DNA of 64,000 bases, from the NCBI RefSeq assembly GCF_040822085.1, contig NZ_CP162006.1, forward strand, positions 3,410,001-3,474,000, written 5' to 3'. A program made the position numbers and the translations under genes. The notes under the pieces are model-generated. The model had not been told where the DNA came from. It made no database searches and worked only from the letters and a program-made list of their open reading frames with translations. Within the stretch, counting starts at the first letter, position 1; every line of letters starts with the position of its first letter. Below, piece after piece: positions 42,507 to 50,764 of this stretch. Source of the DNA: Rhodoferax sp. WC2427. Lineage in GTDB: Bacteria; Pseudomonadota; Gammaproteobacteria; Burkholderiales; Burkholderiaceae_C.

Positions 42507-45173
42507 ATGGCATCTTCCAAACGGGACTTTGAGCGGTTCGTGGCCTGGCTGCATCTGCCGGCGACCGTGGCTCCGCCAAATGTGCGGCGCTTGGCGAACT
42601 TGGCGCTGGCGCACTTTGACGCGCTGGCGCAGACCTCGCGCCAGCACAGCCAACGGTCCATCTACTTGGTCGGCCAAGCTCGCAGGGCCTTGGCCCAGAC
42701 TGCTGACGGTCCTCCCCCAATCCAAGCTGTGGCCGCAGATGGCGCGTGGCCGTGGAAGCGGCTGCGGACCATGACTATCGGTCCCTTCCGGGGCTTTCGC
42801 ACGCCGGAGCCTTTCGACCTGCAAAAGCGCGTCATCCTCTTCTACGGCCCCAACGGCAGCGGCAAGACAAGCTTTTGCGAAGGGCTTGAATACGGCCTGC
42901 TAGGCTCGGTTGAAGAGGCAGAAACCAAGCGCATTGACGGGCGCACGTATCTCGCTAATTTGCACGCGCGGCGCTTTGAAGCTCCGGCGTTACGGGCGAC
43001 CGACCACCAGAACCGCGAGGTGGCGGTGGCCGCAAACCCCGACACCTTCCGGTTCTGCTTCATCGAGAAGAACCGCATCGACGCGTTCTCGCGGATCGCA
43101 GCCCGCCCGCCAGCCCAACGCACTGAGCTGATCGCCACGCTGTTCGGCATGGACAAGTTCAACGAGTTCGTCGGGCACTTCAATGAATCCATCGACCAGC
43201 AGCTCGTGCTGGCCGCCACCAAGCAGCTCGCACTCACCGGCAAGCGCAACGCTCTAACCGCCGACCAGGCCACAGTGAACGGCGAGGCTAAGGCCCTGCT
43301 CGACTTGGCGGCTGAAGAGGCGGCGCTGGCCCTCACGCACTCAGCCGGCATGACCTATGCCGGCCTCAAGGCTCTCATTGGCACGCCGGAGGCTCCTGGC
43401 CGCCTTCAAGAGCTCGACGGCATCCTCAACGCAGTGCCGCCAACGGCCATCGGCCTTTCGCGCGATGGCCTGCTGAACGCCTTCGAGGCGCCGCGCTTGG
43501 GCCAAGAAGTGCTCGCGGGCATCGCCGCCAAGCTCGAAGCCCGCAGCAGCCAGGTGTCCTTCAAAGACCTCTACACCGCAGTCCTGGCACTGCAGGCTAC
43601 CGAAGGCGACCATTGCCCGGCGTGTGACACGCCGCTGGCTGACGCGAAGTCCAATCCGTTCGAGAAGGCCACGGCTGGCTTGGCCCAGTTGAAGGAGCTT
43701 GGCGAACTGCAAGATGAGCTCAAAGCGGCCAGGACGAAAGTTGGCACAGCGTCGCGCGAGCTCCGGCGCCAACTCGGCCTCATCGCCACCTTCACCGCTG
43801 CCCAAGATGAGCAAGAAACGCCGGTCGGGCGATACGTTGCGGGCCTGGCTGCCGAGCCGGCCGGAGAGTGGTGGAGCGCGGTCTACCCTGCCCGCCCGCC
43901 GCAGGAAGGCGCTGCCGCCGACGCCTTGTCGCTCGAGGCCATCCTTGCAGAGGCTGACCGCGTCGCGGCCAGGGATGCGGCCTCGGCCCTCGCGCGGCAA
44001 GAGCGCCAGCGCAACGCTACCGAGCGCGCCGGGCTCGTCGCCCATCAACTGGCTGTCCAAGCCCAGGACTTGAAACGCCAGCAGCTTGTGGATGCCGTGG
44101 CGGCGGCCAAAGACCGGATCGCGGCTTTCGACGTGGACAACGCCCAGCTCATTCGCGACGTGGCCCAGGAAGCTCTCGACATAGAGCGCGACACCCCGAT
44201 CAAGGCGGCATACGATCGCTTCCTGGCTTTGCTGCGGAGCTACCGCAATCAGCTTCCAGGCACTCTGATGGCGGGCCTCAACGACGCGGCCATGAACCTC
44301 TACAACGAGTTCAACCGCAACGACTTGGACCCGGACAAGCTCGCGGCGTTGCGCCTGCCGCTGACGGGTGAGCAAAAGATCGAGATCGCCTTTCGGGGAA
44401 ATCCTGGCGTGCGGGTGGACGCGCTGCGCATCCTCAGTGAGGGCCACATCCGCTGCCTGGGCCTGGCGATCCTGCTGGCCAAGGGCCAGAGCATCCAAAG
44501 CCCGCTGATCGTGTTCGACGACGCCATCAACGCCATCGACCACGACCACCGCAGCGGCATCCGCGAGACGATCTTCGAGAGCGACCATTTCGCCGACACG
44601 CAGCTCATCGTCACGTGCCATAGCAATGAGTTCATCAAGGACATCCAGCAGCACTTGCCCGCCGCTCGCCGCGGCGATAGCCAGGTCTACCTGTTCCGCA
44701 ACCACAACGGCAACTACCAGCCGCGTGTGTCGGGAAACATCACGAGCAGGAACTACGTTCTGAAGGCCCGAACGTCGAAAGACGCACTGGACAATCGCGA
44801 GTCCCTGGCGTCTTGTCGGCAGGGCCTTGAGATGCTCTCTGAAAAGGTGTGGCGCTGGCTCGTGAGCCACGAGCTGGGTGTGTTGAATCTGCAGCTTGCA
44901 GGTGTAGGGGCAGAGCCTGGTCTCCGCAACCTTTGCGAGGCGCTACGCAAACGACTCGAAGACGCGGCAACCTGTAACCATGCCAACAAGCCTCTGCTTG
45001 TGTCTGCGTACGGTCGAATCTTGGGCATTCCAGCTGCGAATCTGGTGTGGACCTACCTAAACAAAGGTACACACGAGGAAGCGAACCGGGATGATTTCGA
45101 CGCCGACCTCGTGGAATCTGTGGTCAGCACGCTCGAAGAAATTGACGCCCTTGACCTTCGCGCAGGTCGATAG
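42507..45173 (+). CDS. Rad50/SMC-like AAA ATPase with zinc-hook-like CxxC
   Basis: An 888-aa ABC-class ATPase of the SbcC/Rad50/RecF type. Walker A is FYGPNGSGKTSFCEGLEYGL (~112-131), CPACDTP (~371) is a single hook-like CxxC in the middle of coiled-coil arms, the ABC signature region is LSEGHIRCLGLAILLA (~643-658), and Walker B is LIVFDDAINAIDHDHR (~667-682). The C-terminal ~150 residues after the ATPase head are unassigned. An N-terminal ~75-residue helical segment precedes the head. It would sense or load on DNA and drive the partner enzymes. ATG 42507 follows GGGGG; an earlier in-frame ATG at 42423 is less likely. Confidence 0.87.
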   Translation: MASSKRDFERFVAWLHLPATVAPPNVRRLANLALAHFDALAQTSRQHSQRSIYLVGQARRALAQTADGPPPIQAVAADGAWPWKRLRTMTIGPFRGFRTPEPFDLQKRVILFYGPNGSGKTSFCEGLEYGLLGSVEEAETKRIDGRTYLANLHARRFEAPALRATDHQNREVAVAANPDTFRFCFIEKNRIDAFSRIAARPPAQRTELIATLFGMDKFNEFVGHFNESIDQQLVLAATKQLALTGKRNALTADQATVNGEAKALLDLAAEEAALALTHSAGMTYAGLKALIGTPEAPGRLQELDGILNAVPPTAIGLSRDGLLNAFEAPRLGQEVLAGIAAKLEARSSQVSFKDLYTAVLALQATEGDHCPACDTPLADAKSNPFEKATAGLAQLKELGELQDELKAARTKVGTASRELRRQLGLIATFTAAQDEQETPVGRYVAGLAAEPAGEWWSAVYPARPPQEGAAADALSLEAILAEADRVAARDAASALARQERQRNATERAGLVAHQLAVQAQDLKRQQLVDAVAAAKDRIAAFDVDNAQLIRDVAQEALDIERDTPIKAAYDRFLALLRSYRNQLPGTLMAGLNDAAMNLYNEFNRNDLDPDKLAALRLPLTGEQKIEIAFRGNPGVRVDALRILSEGHIRCLGLAILLAKGQSIQSPLIVFDDAINAIDHDHRSGIRETIFESDHFADTQLIVTCHSNEFIKDIQQHLPAARRGDSQVYLFRNHNGNYQPRVSGNITSRNYVLKARTSKDALDNRESLASCRQGLEMLSEKVWRWLVSHELGVLNLQLAGVGAEPGLRNLCEALRKRLEDAATCNHANKPLLVSAYGRILGIPAANLVWTYLNKGTHEEANRDDFDADLVESVVSTLEEIDALDLRAGR

Positions 45174-45399
45174 ACGCGGTTTGCACTCCATCGATAAAAC
45201 GCTTCCCTGCATGGGAGCCCAACATCGGCCAATCGAGATGGAGAGGGTGAGCTGCAGTCCGCAGTACAGTACAGGTACACAGATCAGTTTTCACCGATTT
45301 CTGAAAACTTCGCTAACCTACTGATCTATAATTACTTTTTATTTCTTCAACCTTCGCTTGGGTTCGCAGGTTTTACTGGGGCAGAGTACCTTACACAGC

Positions 45400-45454
45400 G
45401 ACTCAAAATCCCCCGCCGCAAGGCGTGCCGGTTCGATTCCGGCCTCGGGCACCA
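45400..45454 (+). repeat. attR: 55-bp direct repeat of tRNA-Leu 3' half
   Basis: Repeats 24854-24908 with two differences. There is no 5' half of a tRNA here, so it is not a functional gene. It marks the right island boundary. It is immediately followed by the terminator that must have served the tRNA before integration. Confidence 0.93.
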
Positions 45455-45465
45455 CACACCAAAAA

Positions 45466-45500
45466 CCCCTTAACTCCCACGAGTTAAGGGGTTTTTTTTT
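45466..45500 (+). terminator. Rho-independent terminator (original tRNA-Leu terminator)
   Basis: CCCCTTAACTC-CCAC-GAGTTAAGGGG, an 11-bp perfect stem with a 4-nt loop, followed by nine T. It lies 11 bp after the attR copy of the tRNA 3' end. In the uninterrupted chromosome it would directly follow the tRNA gene. Confidence 0.95.
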
Positions 45501-45559
45501 ACCCGCTTCACCATGCAGTACAGTAAATTCTGAAAATTCGGGAATCAAAGGAATCCAGT

Positions 45560-46123
45560 ATGAACTTGCAGCCCCTGACCCAGCGTTTTGTTCTGCACTT
45601 TGGCGAAATGGGCAGCCGCTGGGGCATCAACCGCACAGTGGGGCAGATCTATGCGCTGCTGTTTGTGTCGGCCAAGCCGCTCAATGCCGATGAAATTGCC
45701 GAAGCGCTGGCGTTTTCGCGCTCCAACGTCAGCATGGGGCTGAAAGAGCTGGCCTCGTGGAATCTGGTGCGGCTGCACCACCTGCCCAACGACCGGCGCG
45801 AATACTTCCAGGCCCCTGAAGACGTGTGGGCCATCTTTCGCACCCTGGCAGCCGAGCGCCGCAAACGCGAGATCGACCCCACCCTGTCGATGCTGCGCGA
45901 TGCCCTGCTGGAAGAACCCACCGCCGAGGAAGATGTGCACGCCCAGGCCCGCATGAAGGAGATGCACGACCTGATCGAACTGGGCACCTCCTGGCTGGAC
46001 GAGGTGCAAAAGATGGACTCGGCTTCACTGGCCCAGCTGATGAAAATGGGCTCCCAGGTGCAAAAGCTCATCCAGGTCAAAGACCGGGTGAAGCAGGCTT
46101 TCAAGTCTGACAAAGCCTCCTGA
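45560..46123 (+). CDS. GbsR/MarR-family transcriptional regulator
   Basis: 187 aa with a winged-helix DNA-binding domain: NRTVGQIYALLFVSAKPLNA, then DEIAEALAFSRSNVSMGLKE with the recognition helix, then the wing LPNDRREYF. The C-terminal half is helical for dimerisation. It converges on cydX with 6 bp between stops. GbsR-type regulators respond to small molecules or redox state; its constant neighbour here is the cyd operon, so it is the obvious candidate for the 46-bp palindrome at the cyd promoter (inference). It is the first chromosomal gene after the island, so the integration event placed foreign DNA directly upstream of its promoter. Confidence 0.9.
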   Translation: MNLQPLTQRFVLHFGEMGSRWGINRTVGQIYALLFVSAKPLNADEIAEALAFSRSNVSMGLKELASWNLVRLHHLPNDRREYFQAPEDVWAIFRTLAAERRKREIDPTLSMLRDALLEEPTAEEDVHAQARMKEMHDLIELGTSWLDEVQKMDSASLAQLMKMGSQVQKLIQVKDRVKQAFKSDKAS

Positions 46124-46129
46124 CACGTT

Positions 46130-46261
46130 TTACACGTGCGGTGGTTTATCGAGCTTGTCGTGCCGCGTGGCGGCATCGTCCATCAGCTCGTACCACATGG
46201 CATTGAGCACCGCGAACGTCGCGGCCAGCGGCAGGCCTAACAGCCAAGAGAAATACCACAT
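46130..46261 (-). CDS. cydX: Cytochrome bd oxidase small subunit CydX
   Basis: A 43-aa single-pass membrane protein beginning MWYFSWLLGLPLAATFAVLN, the CydX signature (W-Y-F-x-W-x-L-G), followed by a short soluble tail AMWYELMDDAATRHDKLDKP. CydX stabilises the haems of the bd oxidase. It is the last gene of the cyd operon, 36 bp after cydB. It is easily missed because of its size. Confidence 0.93.
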   Translation of the reverse strand: MWYFSWLLGLPLAATFAVLNAMWYELMDDAATRHDKLDKPPHV

Positions 46262-46297
46262 CTTTGATTTCCTTTGAATAAGAGTGCGCGGCCGGGT

Positions 46298-47452
46298 TCA
46301 GTACGCGTGGCCACGGTTGTCGCGGATGGCATCGGCATCCACCTTGCCCCACATCACCTTGTAGACCCAGCTGGTGTAGGCCACGATCAGCGGAATGAAG
46401 ACCACGGTGACCACCAGCATGATGAACAGCGTCAAATGGCTGGAGGATGCGTCCCACACCATCAGGCTGGAGCGCGGGTCCAGCGACGAGGGCAGGATGA
46501 ACGGAAACATCGACACGCCCACGCTCAAAATAATGCAGGCAATCGACAGCCCACTGGCCAAGAGGGCCAGCCCGCCGCGGCGCAGCCGCAGGCACACCAG
46601 GGCCAGCAAGGGCCCGGCCAGCCCGAGTGCCGGCACCAGCCACAGCCCGGGGTGGGCGGTGTAGTTGGCAAACCAGGCACCGGCTTGCGAGGCCACGGTT
46701 TTCAGCAGCGGGTTCGACGGCCCGTTCACCGGCAAGGCGCTGGTGACCTGGTAGCCAGCCACCCAGCCCCACAGCACCCAGCCCGCCAGCGCGTACAACA
46801 CCAGGCTGGCCACCGCAGCCACGCTGCCGATGCCCCGCGCCCGCTCGGCCACAGGGCCCGAGGTTTTCAACACCAGCCAGGCACTGCCGTGCAGCAGCAG
46901 CATGGCCACCGATACCAGGCCGCACAGCAGCGCAAACGGGTTCAGCAGGCCAAAGAACGTGCCTTCGTAAAAAATATGCATGTCGCTGGAGAAGCGGAAA
47001 GGCACGCCTTGCAGCACATTGCCGATGGCCACCCCAAAAATCAGCGACGGCACCAGGCCGCTGAAGCACAGCACGGCATCCCAGCGGGCGCGCCAGGCGG
47101 GTTCTTCGCGCTTGCTGCGGAACTTGAAAGCCACGGGCCGCAGAATCAAGGCCAGCAAAATCGCAAACATGGCCAGGTAAAAGCCTGAAAACGACACCGC
47201 ATACAGCGGCGGCCAGGCCGCAAAAATCGCCCCGCCGCCCAAAATCAGCCACACCTGGTTGCCCTCCCACACCGGGCCCACGCTGTTGATGATGACGCGG
47301 CGCTCCACATCGTCGCGCCCGGCAAGCGGCAGCAGCATGCCCACGCCGAGGTCAAAGCCATCGGTCACGGCAAAGCCGATCAGCAACACCCCCAGCAGCA
47401 GCCACCAGACCAGGCGCAGGGTTTCATACGAAAGCAGTTCATGCAAGACCAT
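46298..47452 (-). CDS. cydB: Cytochrome bd ubiquinol oxidase subunit II
   Basis: 384 aa, close to the E. coli length (379). The family start is WWLLLGVLLIGFAVTDGFDL, followed by NSVGPVWEGNQVWLILGGGA, with the conserved Trp/Glu residues of the first helices, and the end is FIPLIVAYTSWVYKVMWGKV. It forms the second membrane subunit of the high-affinity quinol oxidase. ATG 47452 (MVLHELLSYETLRLVWW) is the family start; the frame is open further upstream, into the end of cydA. It is 16 bp downstream of cydA. Confidence 0.97.
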   Translation of the reverse strand: MVLHELLSYETLRLVWWLLLGVLLIGFAVTDGFDLGVGMLLPLAGRDDVERRVIINSVGPVWEGNQVWLILGGGAIFAAWPPLYAVSFSGFYLAMFAILLALILRPVAFKFRSKREEPAWRARWDAVLCFSGLVPSLIFGVAIGNVLQGVPFRFSSDMHIFYEGTFFGLLNPFALLCGLVSVAMLLLHGSAWLVLKTSGPVAERARGIGSVAAVASLVLYALAGWVLWGWVAGYQVTSALPVNGPSNPLLKTVASQAGAWFANYTAHPGLWLVPALGLAGPLLALVCLRLRRGGLALLASGLSIACIILSVGVSMFPFILPSSLDPRSSLMVWDASSSHLTLFIMLVVTVVFIPLIVAYTSWVYKVMWGKVDADAIRDNRGHAY

Positions 47453-47468
47453 GTTGGGTTTCCTCGGT

Positions 47469-49052
47469 TCAGACAGCAGCGGTACGGGTCGCGCCGACAG
47501 GCGCGGATGACGGTGGTAGTCCATGGTGGGCTTCCGGCCCCTTGCGGATGGCCTTGAGCAGCAGCTTCATCTCAATTACGAACAACACGGTGTACAAGGC
47601 CACGAAGCCCACGATCGTGGCCAACACGGTGCTGGCGCCCAGGCTGGAGACGGCCACGGCGGTGGGCAACACGCCCTCGATCACCCATGGCTGGCGGCCA
47701 AGCTCGGCCACAATCCAGCCGCATTCCGCCGCCACCCAGGGCAGCGGAATCGCCCACACCGCCACCCGCAGCAGCCAGGGGTAAGCGTCCAGCTTGCGGC
47801 GTGCCGACAGTACAAAGAACGTGCCGGTCAGCGCAATGAAGAACATGCCCAGCCCCACCATCACCCGGAACGACCAGAACAAGGGGGCCACCGGCGGAAT
47901 GGTGTCGCGGGCCGCCTGCGCCACCTGCTCTGCCGTCGCCTGGCGCGGATCGTCCACATAGCGTTTGAGCAACAAAGCGTAGCCCATGGCGTTGCCGTTT
48001 TTCTCGAAGATGGATGCCGCCACCTCGCGGGCCGCCGGGTCGGTGGCCGGGTCGCGGATCTTTTGCAAGGCGTCATAGGCCGATATGCCCACCCGGATAT
48101 TCAGCTCGGCATGCATGACCAGGTCGTCAATACCCAGAATTTCCGTGTTCAGCGAACGGGTTCCGATGAGCCCCATCACCGCCGGAATATGCACGGCGAA
48201 ATGCGTCTCGCGCGCCTTCTGGTCCGGAAAGCCGAAAGCGGTAAAGGCCGCAGGCGCGGGCTCGGTCTCCCACATGGCTTCAATGGAGGCCAGTTTCATC
48301 TTCTGGTGTTCGGTGGACAAATAGCCGCTTTCGTCACCCAGCACCGCCACCGACAGCGCAGCCGCCAAACCAAACGACGCCGCCACCGTCATCGAGCGCT
48401 TGGCCAGCTCGGTATGCCGACCGTGCAGCACATACCAGGCCGCTACGCCCAGCACAAACAGCGATGCCATGGTGTAACCCGCCGACACCGTGTGGACGAA
48501 CTTGGCCTGGGCCACCGGGTTGGTCAATACCGCATAGAAGTCGGTCACCTCCATACGCATGGTTTGCGGGTTGAACGCCGCGCCCACCGGGTTCTGCATC
48601 CAGCCGTTGGCAATCAGAATCCACAGCGCCGACAAGTTGGTGCCCAGGGCCACGGCCCAGGTGACCGCCAGGTGCCCGAGCTTGGAGAGCCGGTCCCAGC
48701 CAAAAAAGAACAGACCCACAAAGGTGGCTTCCATGAAGAAGGCCATCAGCCCCTCGATCGCCAGCGGTGCGCCAAACACATCGCCCACGTAGTGGCTGTA
48801 GTAGCTCCAGTTCATGCCGAACTGGAACTCCATCACGATGCCGGTGGCCACGCCCATGGCGAAATTGATGCCAAACAGCCCGCCCCAGAACTGGGTCATG
48901 TCACGCCAGATGGGCCGCCCGGTCATCACGTAGACGGTCTCCATGATGGCCAGCAGTACCGCCAAACCGATGGTCAGCGGCACAAACAAGAAGTGGTACA
49001 GCGCCGTCAAGGCAAACTGCAACCGGGACAAATCCACAATATCAAGGTCCAT
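47469..49052 (-). CDS. cydA: Cytochrome bd ubiquinol oxidase subunit I
   Basis: 527 aa. Carries haems b558, b595 and d. The haem b595 ligand His19 is in LTALYHFLFVPLTIG. The GIVMEFQFGMNWSYYSHYVG block and haem b558 region (FVHTVSAGYTMASLFVLG with the conserved His) are intact. The quinol-binding Q-loop is the long (L) type, including the MGLIGTRSLNTEI and GYALLLKRYVDDP insert as in E. coli. Together with CydB and CydX it reduces oxygen to water at low oxygen tension and gives resistance to NO, cyanide and sulfide. It is in the same operon as its maturation exporter CydDC. Confidence 0.97.
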   Translation of the reverse strand: MDLDIVDLSRLQFALTALYHFLFVPLTIGLAVLLAIMETVYVMTGRPIWRDMTQFWGGLFGINFAMGVATGIVMEFQFGMNWSYYSHYVGDVFGAPLAIEGLMAFFMEATFVGLFFFGWDRLSKLGHLAVTWAVALGTNLSALWILIANGWMQNPVGAAFNPQTMRMEVTDFYAVLTNPVAQAKFVHTVSAGYTMASLFVLGVAAWYVLHGRHTELAKRSMTVAASFGLAAALSVAVLGDESGYLSTEHQKMKLASIEAMWETEPAPAAFTAFGFPDQKARETHFAVHIPAVMGLIGTRSLNTEILGIDDLVMHAELNIRVGISAYDALQKIRDPATDPAAREVAASIFEKNGNAMGYALLLKRYVDDPRQATAEQVAQAARDTIPPVAPLFWSFRVMVGLGMFFIALTGTFFVLSARRKLDAYPWLLRVAVWAIPLPWVAAECGWIVAELGRQPWVIEGVLPTAVAVSSLGASTVLATIVGFVALYTVLFVIEMKLLLKAIRKGPEAHHGLPPSSAPVGATRTAAV

Positions 49053-49072
49053 AAGACAGCTTTCGTTACGAT

Positions 49073-50764
49073 TTAATCGGGCCGCAGCGCATGCAGCGCT
49101 GCTTCAAATTCCGCCGAACCCCGCCGCAGATCGGCTGTGATGCGCCCCTCCCGCAGGCACAGCAGGCGGTCGGCCAGCGCCGCCTCCCGGCGCAAATGGG
49201 TGGCTATCAACAGGGTTTTGCCGTGCGCCTGCGCCTGCAGCCGCTGCAGGACATCGTGGGCCGTCAAAGTATCCAGCGCCTCGGTAGGTTCGTCCAGCAG
49301 CCAAAATGTCACCGGGCGCAACAACAGCCGTGCCAGCGCCAGGCGGCGCAACTGGCCACCGGACAAGCCCAGCCCGCCCTCGCCCAGCCGTGTGTCCAGC
49401 CCCACCGCCATGGCCCGCACCTCATCGGCCAGGCCTGCCACCTCCAGAACGGCCCACAGTTGGGCATCCGAAGCCATCGGGTCGGCCAGGCGCAGGTTGT
49501 CGCGCAGCGTGTCGGCAAAGAGTTCCGTGCGCTGGGTCAGCAGGCTGTGCGGCTGCACCTGCAGGCTGCCCGCATCCGCCGCCAACTCGCCCGCCACCAG
49601 GGCCAGCAAGGTGGATTTGCCTGCGCCGCTGGGCCCCACCAAGGCCACCCGCTCCCCCTGGGCCAGCGTGAACGACGTAGGCTGCAAGGCGCGCAGGAGG
49701 CTACCGGGATAGGCCACGCTGACCGCAGTGAGCTGTACGGCGAAATCTGAGCCGCCGCCGACGGGCAGGCTGGGTTGCTCGGCCTGCGCCATGCGCGGCG
49801 CCAGCCGCCGGGCAGCGCGCCAACTGCGGCCCGCCTCCAGGGCGCCCCGGCGCAGCGCCGCAAAGGGTTCGGTGGCGGTCAAGGCCAGCAGCAAGGCCAA
49901 CGCGGCGGCGGGGGCACCGATGCGGCCCTGCTCCACCAGCACGGCTACGGCCAGCAGCACCGCTACCAGCGTCAGGCTGCCCGCCATGCCGTAGGCCGCG
50001 CCAGAGCGGGATTCCAGCCGGTTCAGCGCCAGATCGGCCCGGGCCAGTTGCTGGTCGGCGGCGGCCAGGGCGGCGCGCTGTGCATGCAATTGCCCGGCCA
50101 TGGCCAGCTCGGTCTGCCCGGCCACCAGATCCACAGCGCGGGCCCGCAGCAGCTCCAGCGCATGGGCCCGGCGCACCGCCGCAGGCCCGGCGCGCTGCGC
50201 CACCACCAGGGCAATGCCCCATCCCGCACCCAACAGCCACAGGGCCAACAGCAGTCCGAGCCAAGGCTGCATGAAGCCCAGCACCAGACCGGCCAACAAG
50301 GCCGCGCCCAGCGCCGCCAGCGCGGGCACCAGCAGGCGCAGGTACAGCGACTCCAGCGCGTCGATATCGGCCGTCAGGCGAAACAGCAGGCGGGCGGGCT
50401 GCGCCAGCAGTTGACGCGCCGCATCGGGCCGGGCCCAGCCGCGGAACAAGCGCTCGCGCAGATCGGCCAGGGCCGCAAAGGTGGCATCGTGCGTGACCAG
50501 CCGCTCGGCGTAGCGCGAGCCGGTGCGCCCCAGGGCCAGCAGGCGGATGCCTGCCGACGGCATGAACACATCAAAATGCAGCGCGGTGGCCGCCTGCAGC
50601 CCGGCCAGGGCGGTGGCGGTGATGAACCAGCCCGACAGACCCAGCAAAGCCATGCCCGCCAGCACCGTCAGGGTGGCGCACCCGGCCCCCAGCGCCAGAC
50701 GGGTGCGCTGCGTGGCCCAAAACATGGCCAAAACCACCCCCACGTCGTGCCAGCGCCGGTTCAT
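49073..50764 (-). CDS. cydC: Thiol reductant ABC exporter subunit CydC
   Basis: A 563-aa half-transporter: an N-terminal membrane domain of about six helices and a C-terminal nucleotide-binding domain. Walker A is LVGPSGAGKSTLLALVAGEL, the signature is GLSGGQLRRLALARLLL, and Walker B is TFWLLDEPTEALD, followed by the switch His in LIATHLRRE. With CydD it exports cysteine/glutathione to the periplasm, needed for haem assembly of the bd oxidase. It overlaps cydD by 4 bp and precedes cydA by 20 bp. Confidence 0.95.
   Translation of the reverse strand: MNRRWHDVGVVLAMFWATQRTRLALGAGCATLTVLAGMALLGLSGWFITATALAGLQAATALHFDVFMPSAGIRLLALGRTGSRYAERLVTHDATFAALADLRERLFRGWARPDAARQLLAQPARLLFRLTADIDALESLYLRLLVPALAALGAALLAGLVLGFMQPWLGLLLALWLLGAGWGIALVVAQRAGPAAVRRAHALELLRARAVDLVAGQTELAMAGQLHAQRAALAAADQQLARADLALNRLESRSGAAYGMAGSLTLVAVLLAVAVLVEQGRIGAPAAALALLLALTATEPFAALRRGALEAGRSWRAARRLAPRMAQAEQPSLPVGGGSDFAVQLTAVSVAYPGSLLRALQPTSFTLAQGERVALVGPSGAGKSTLLALVAGELAADAGSLQVQPHSLLTQRTELFADTLRDNLRLADPMASDAQLWAVLEVAGLADEVRAMAVGLDTRLGEGGLGLSGGQLRRLALARLLLRPVTFWLLDEPTEALDTLTAHDVLQRLQAQAHGKTLLIATHLRREAALADRLLCLREGRITADLRRGSAEFEAALHALRPD

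Larger units (their letters stand above)
24909..45454. mobile_element. ~20.5-kb genomic island / integrated plasmid in tRNA-Leu
   Basis: Bounded by the 55-bp repeats at 24854-24908 and 45400-45454, with a tyrosine integrase reading inward from the tRNA. The left part carries plasmid functions (HTH protein, RepA-like initiator, iteron origin, DnaA box), a few conjugation genes (VirB6/TrbL, EexN) and an IS3 remnant. The right part carries a methyltransferase/ATPase operon that looks like defence cargo. No relaxase or full type IV secretion set is present, so it can at most be mobilised. Chromosomal synteny should be cysM-tRNA-terminator-gbsR without it. Confidence 0.92.

Noticed and set aside
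35123..45173. BREX or DISARM identity for the defence operon
   Set aside because: No PglZ phosphatase, BrxC/BrxL ATPase, helicase (DrmA/DrmD) or DrmB-like protein is present; only the methylase theme is shared.
45361..45454. Second tRNA-Leu gene at the right island end
   Set aside because: Only the anticodon-loop-to-3' half is present; the upstream bases do not form the acceptor, D or 5' anticodon arms.
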